Assembly (NCBI GenBank): GCA_025356795.1
Contig: JANXRR010000482.1
Span: 1 to 7,360 of the forward strand
Direction: 5' to 3'
Length of the DNA stretch: 7,360 bases
From: Bacteroidia bacterium
Lineage (GTDB): Bacteria; Bacteroidota; Bacteroidia; Cytophagales; Cyclobacteriaceae
In this document: piece after piece, positions 7,043 to 7,360 of the stretch
Numbering within the stretch: the stretch's first letter is position 1
Layout: each line of letters starts with the position of its first letter
The notes under the pieces: model-generated
What the model was told of the DNA's origin: nothing
What the model saw: only the letters and a program-made list of their open reading frames with translations
Databases searched by the model: none
Translations under genes and position numbers: made by a program

Positions 7043-7063
7043 AATAAGCACTTTATTTTTTTT
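7043..7063 (+). terminator. Weak AT hairpin with T-run after the DUF1080 gene
   Basis: AATAA (7043-7047) can pair with TTATT (7053-7057), extended by a G-T wobble pair. A run of eight T (7056-7063) overlaps the end of the stem. It lies 11 bases past the DUF1080 stop codon. The stem is weak, so termination here may be partial and the downstream lipoprotein gene may still be co-transcribed. Confidence 0.3.
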
Positions 7064-7120
7064 CAGAAACTAATAATTGCGAGTATCTTTCTGTTTAAAA
7101 CCACATTTGAATCTACAACT

Positions 7121-7360
7121 ATGATAAAAAATACAATCGCATGTTTGTTAGCAATCGTAATTATTGCTTGCCAACCAAAAAAAGAAGTCGAGACGGCAAC
7201 CGCTAAAATACCCTCTTTAAAATTAAAGTGGCAAACTGACACCTTGTTAACCACCAACGAATCTGTCATATATGATAGCGCCAATGATATTCTTTACGTG
7301 TCCAACATTAACGGTGCTCCTGCAGGCAAGGATGGTAACGGATTTATTTCCAAACTTTCG
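7121..7360 (+). CDS. SMP-30/gluconolactonase-like lipoprotein, 3' end outside the window
   Basis: This open frame runs 80 codons from an ATG at 7121 to the window edge without a stop, so the gene is partial. The N-terminus is a clear lipoprotein signal: MIKNT, a hydrophobic stretch, then the lipobox VIIAC with Cys17 as the lipidation site, followed by a Lys/Glu-rich linker (QPKKEVE). From about residue 46 the segment NESVIYDSANDILYVSNING and then GKDGNGFISKL looks like the first blade of an SMP-30/gluconolactonase/LRE-type beta-propeller. The family call rests on this short piece only. A lactonase or sugar-acid role would fit the neighbouring DUF1080 gene, but that is inference. A minus-strand open frame over the same bases is a shadow. 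Confidence 0.8.
   Translation, partial: MIKNTIACLLAIVIIACQPKKEVETATAKIPSLKLKWQTDTLLTTNESVIYDSANDILYVSNINGAPAGKDGNGFISKLS

Noticed and set aside
7063..7284. Minus-strand open frame of 73 codons near the right end
   Set aside because: It is antisense to the start of a lipoprotein gene with a clear signal and lipobox, and shows no family features of its own.

Overview
The window reads as ordinary chromosomal DNA from a member of the Bacteroidota, most likely the Cytophagia/Flavobacteriia side of the phylum. The evidence is AT-rich DNA, start codons with little or no Shine-Dalgarno sequence, and a typical gene set: a C10 (streptopain-type) cysteine peptidase, a PD40-repeat surface protein, a DUF1080 (3-keto-disaccharide hydrolase) protein and a short PhoB/PhoR-type two-component pair. 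The genus cannot be named from the sequence.

Layout. A minus-strand RluA-type pseudouridine synthase (90-806) is followed by a plus-strand segment (about 976-3009). That segment holds a broken C10 peptidase gene and an intact five-repeat PD40 protein. A convergent minus-strand block comes next: histidine kinase (3179-4231), its response regulator (4234-4923) and a membrane-anchored HExxH aminopeptidase-like protein (5055-6083). After a 303-base divergent intergenic region, two plus-strand genes follow: a secreted DUF1080 protein (start chosen at 6387) and the first 80 codons of a lipoprotein resembling SMP-30/gluconolactonase proteins (7121 to the window edge).

The most informative structure is a direct repeat. 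The last about 34 codons and the stop of the histidine kinase gene (3178-3285) are copied at 862-969, just beside rluA, with one silent difference. The copy is fused at its inner edge to a C10 gene that has lost its signal peptide and most of its propeptide. The same C10 gene also carries a +1 frameshift just after its catalytic cysteine. The simplest reading is that rluA once lay directly downstream of the kinase, and that a rearrangement (a tandem duplication followed by deletion, or insertion with partial gene duplication) placed the C10 and PD40 genes between them.

How the genes work together. The kinase and regulator are a translationally coupled pair whose signal is unknown. The DUF1080 and SMP-30-like genes may form a small periplasmic sugar-handling unit. 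The C10 gene is very probably dead. I see no CRISPR array, tRNA, rRNA, transposase or integrase, and no convincing novel multi-gene system. The unusual content is the rearrangement scar and a nested inverted repeat at 3085-3165.
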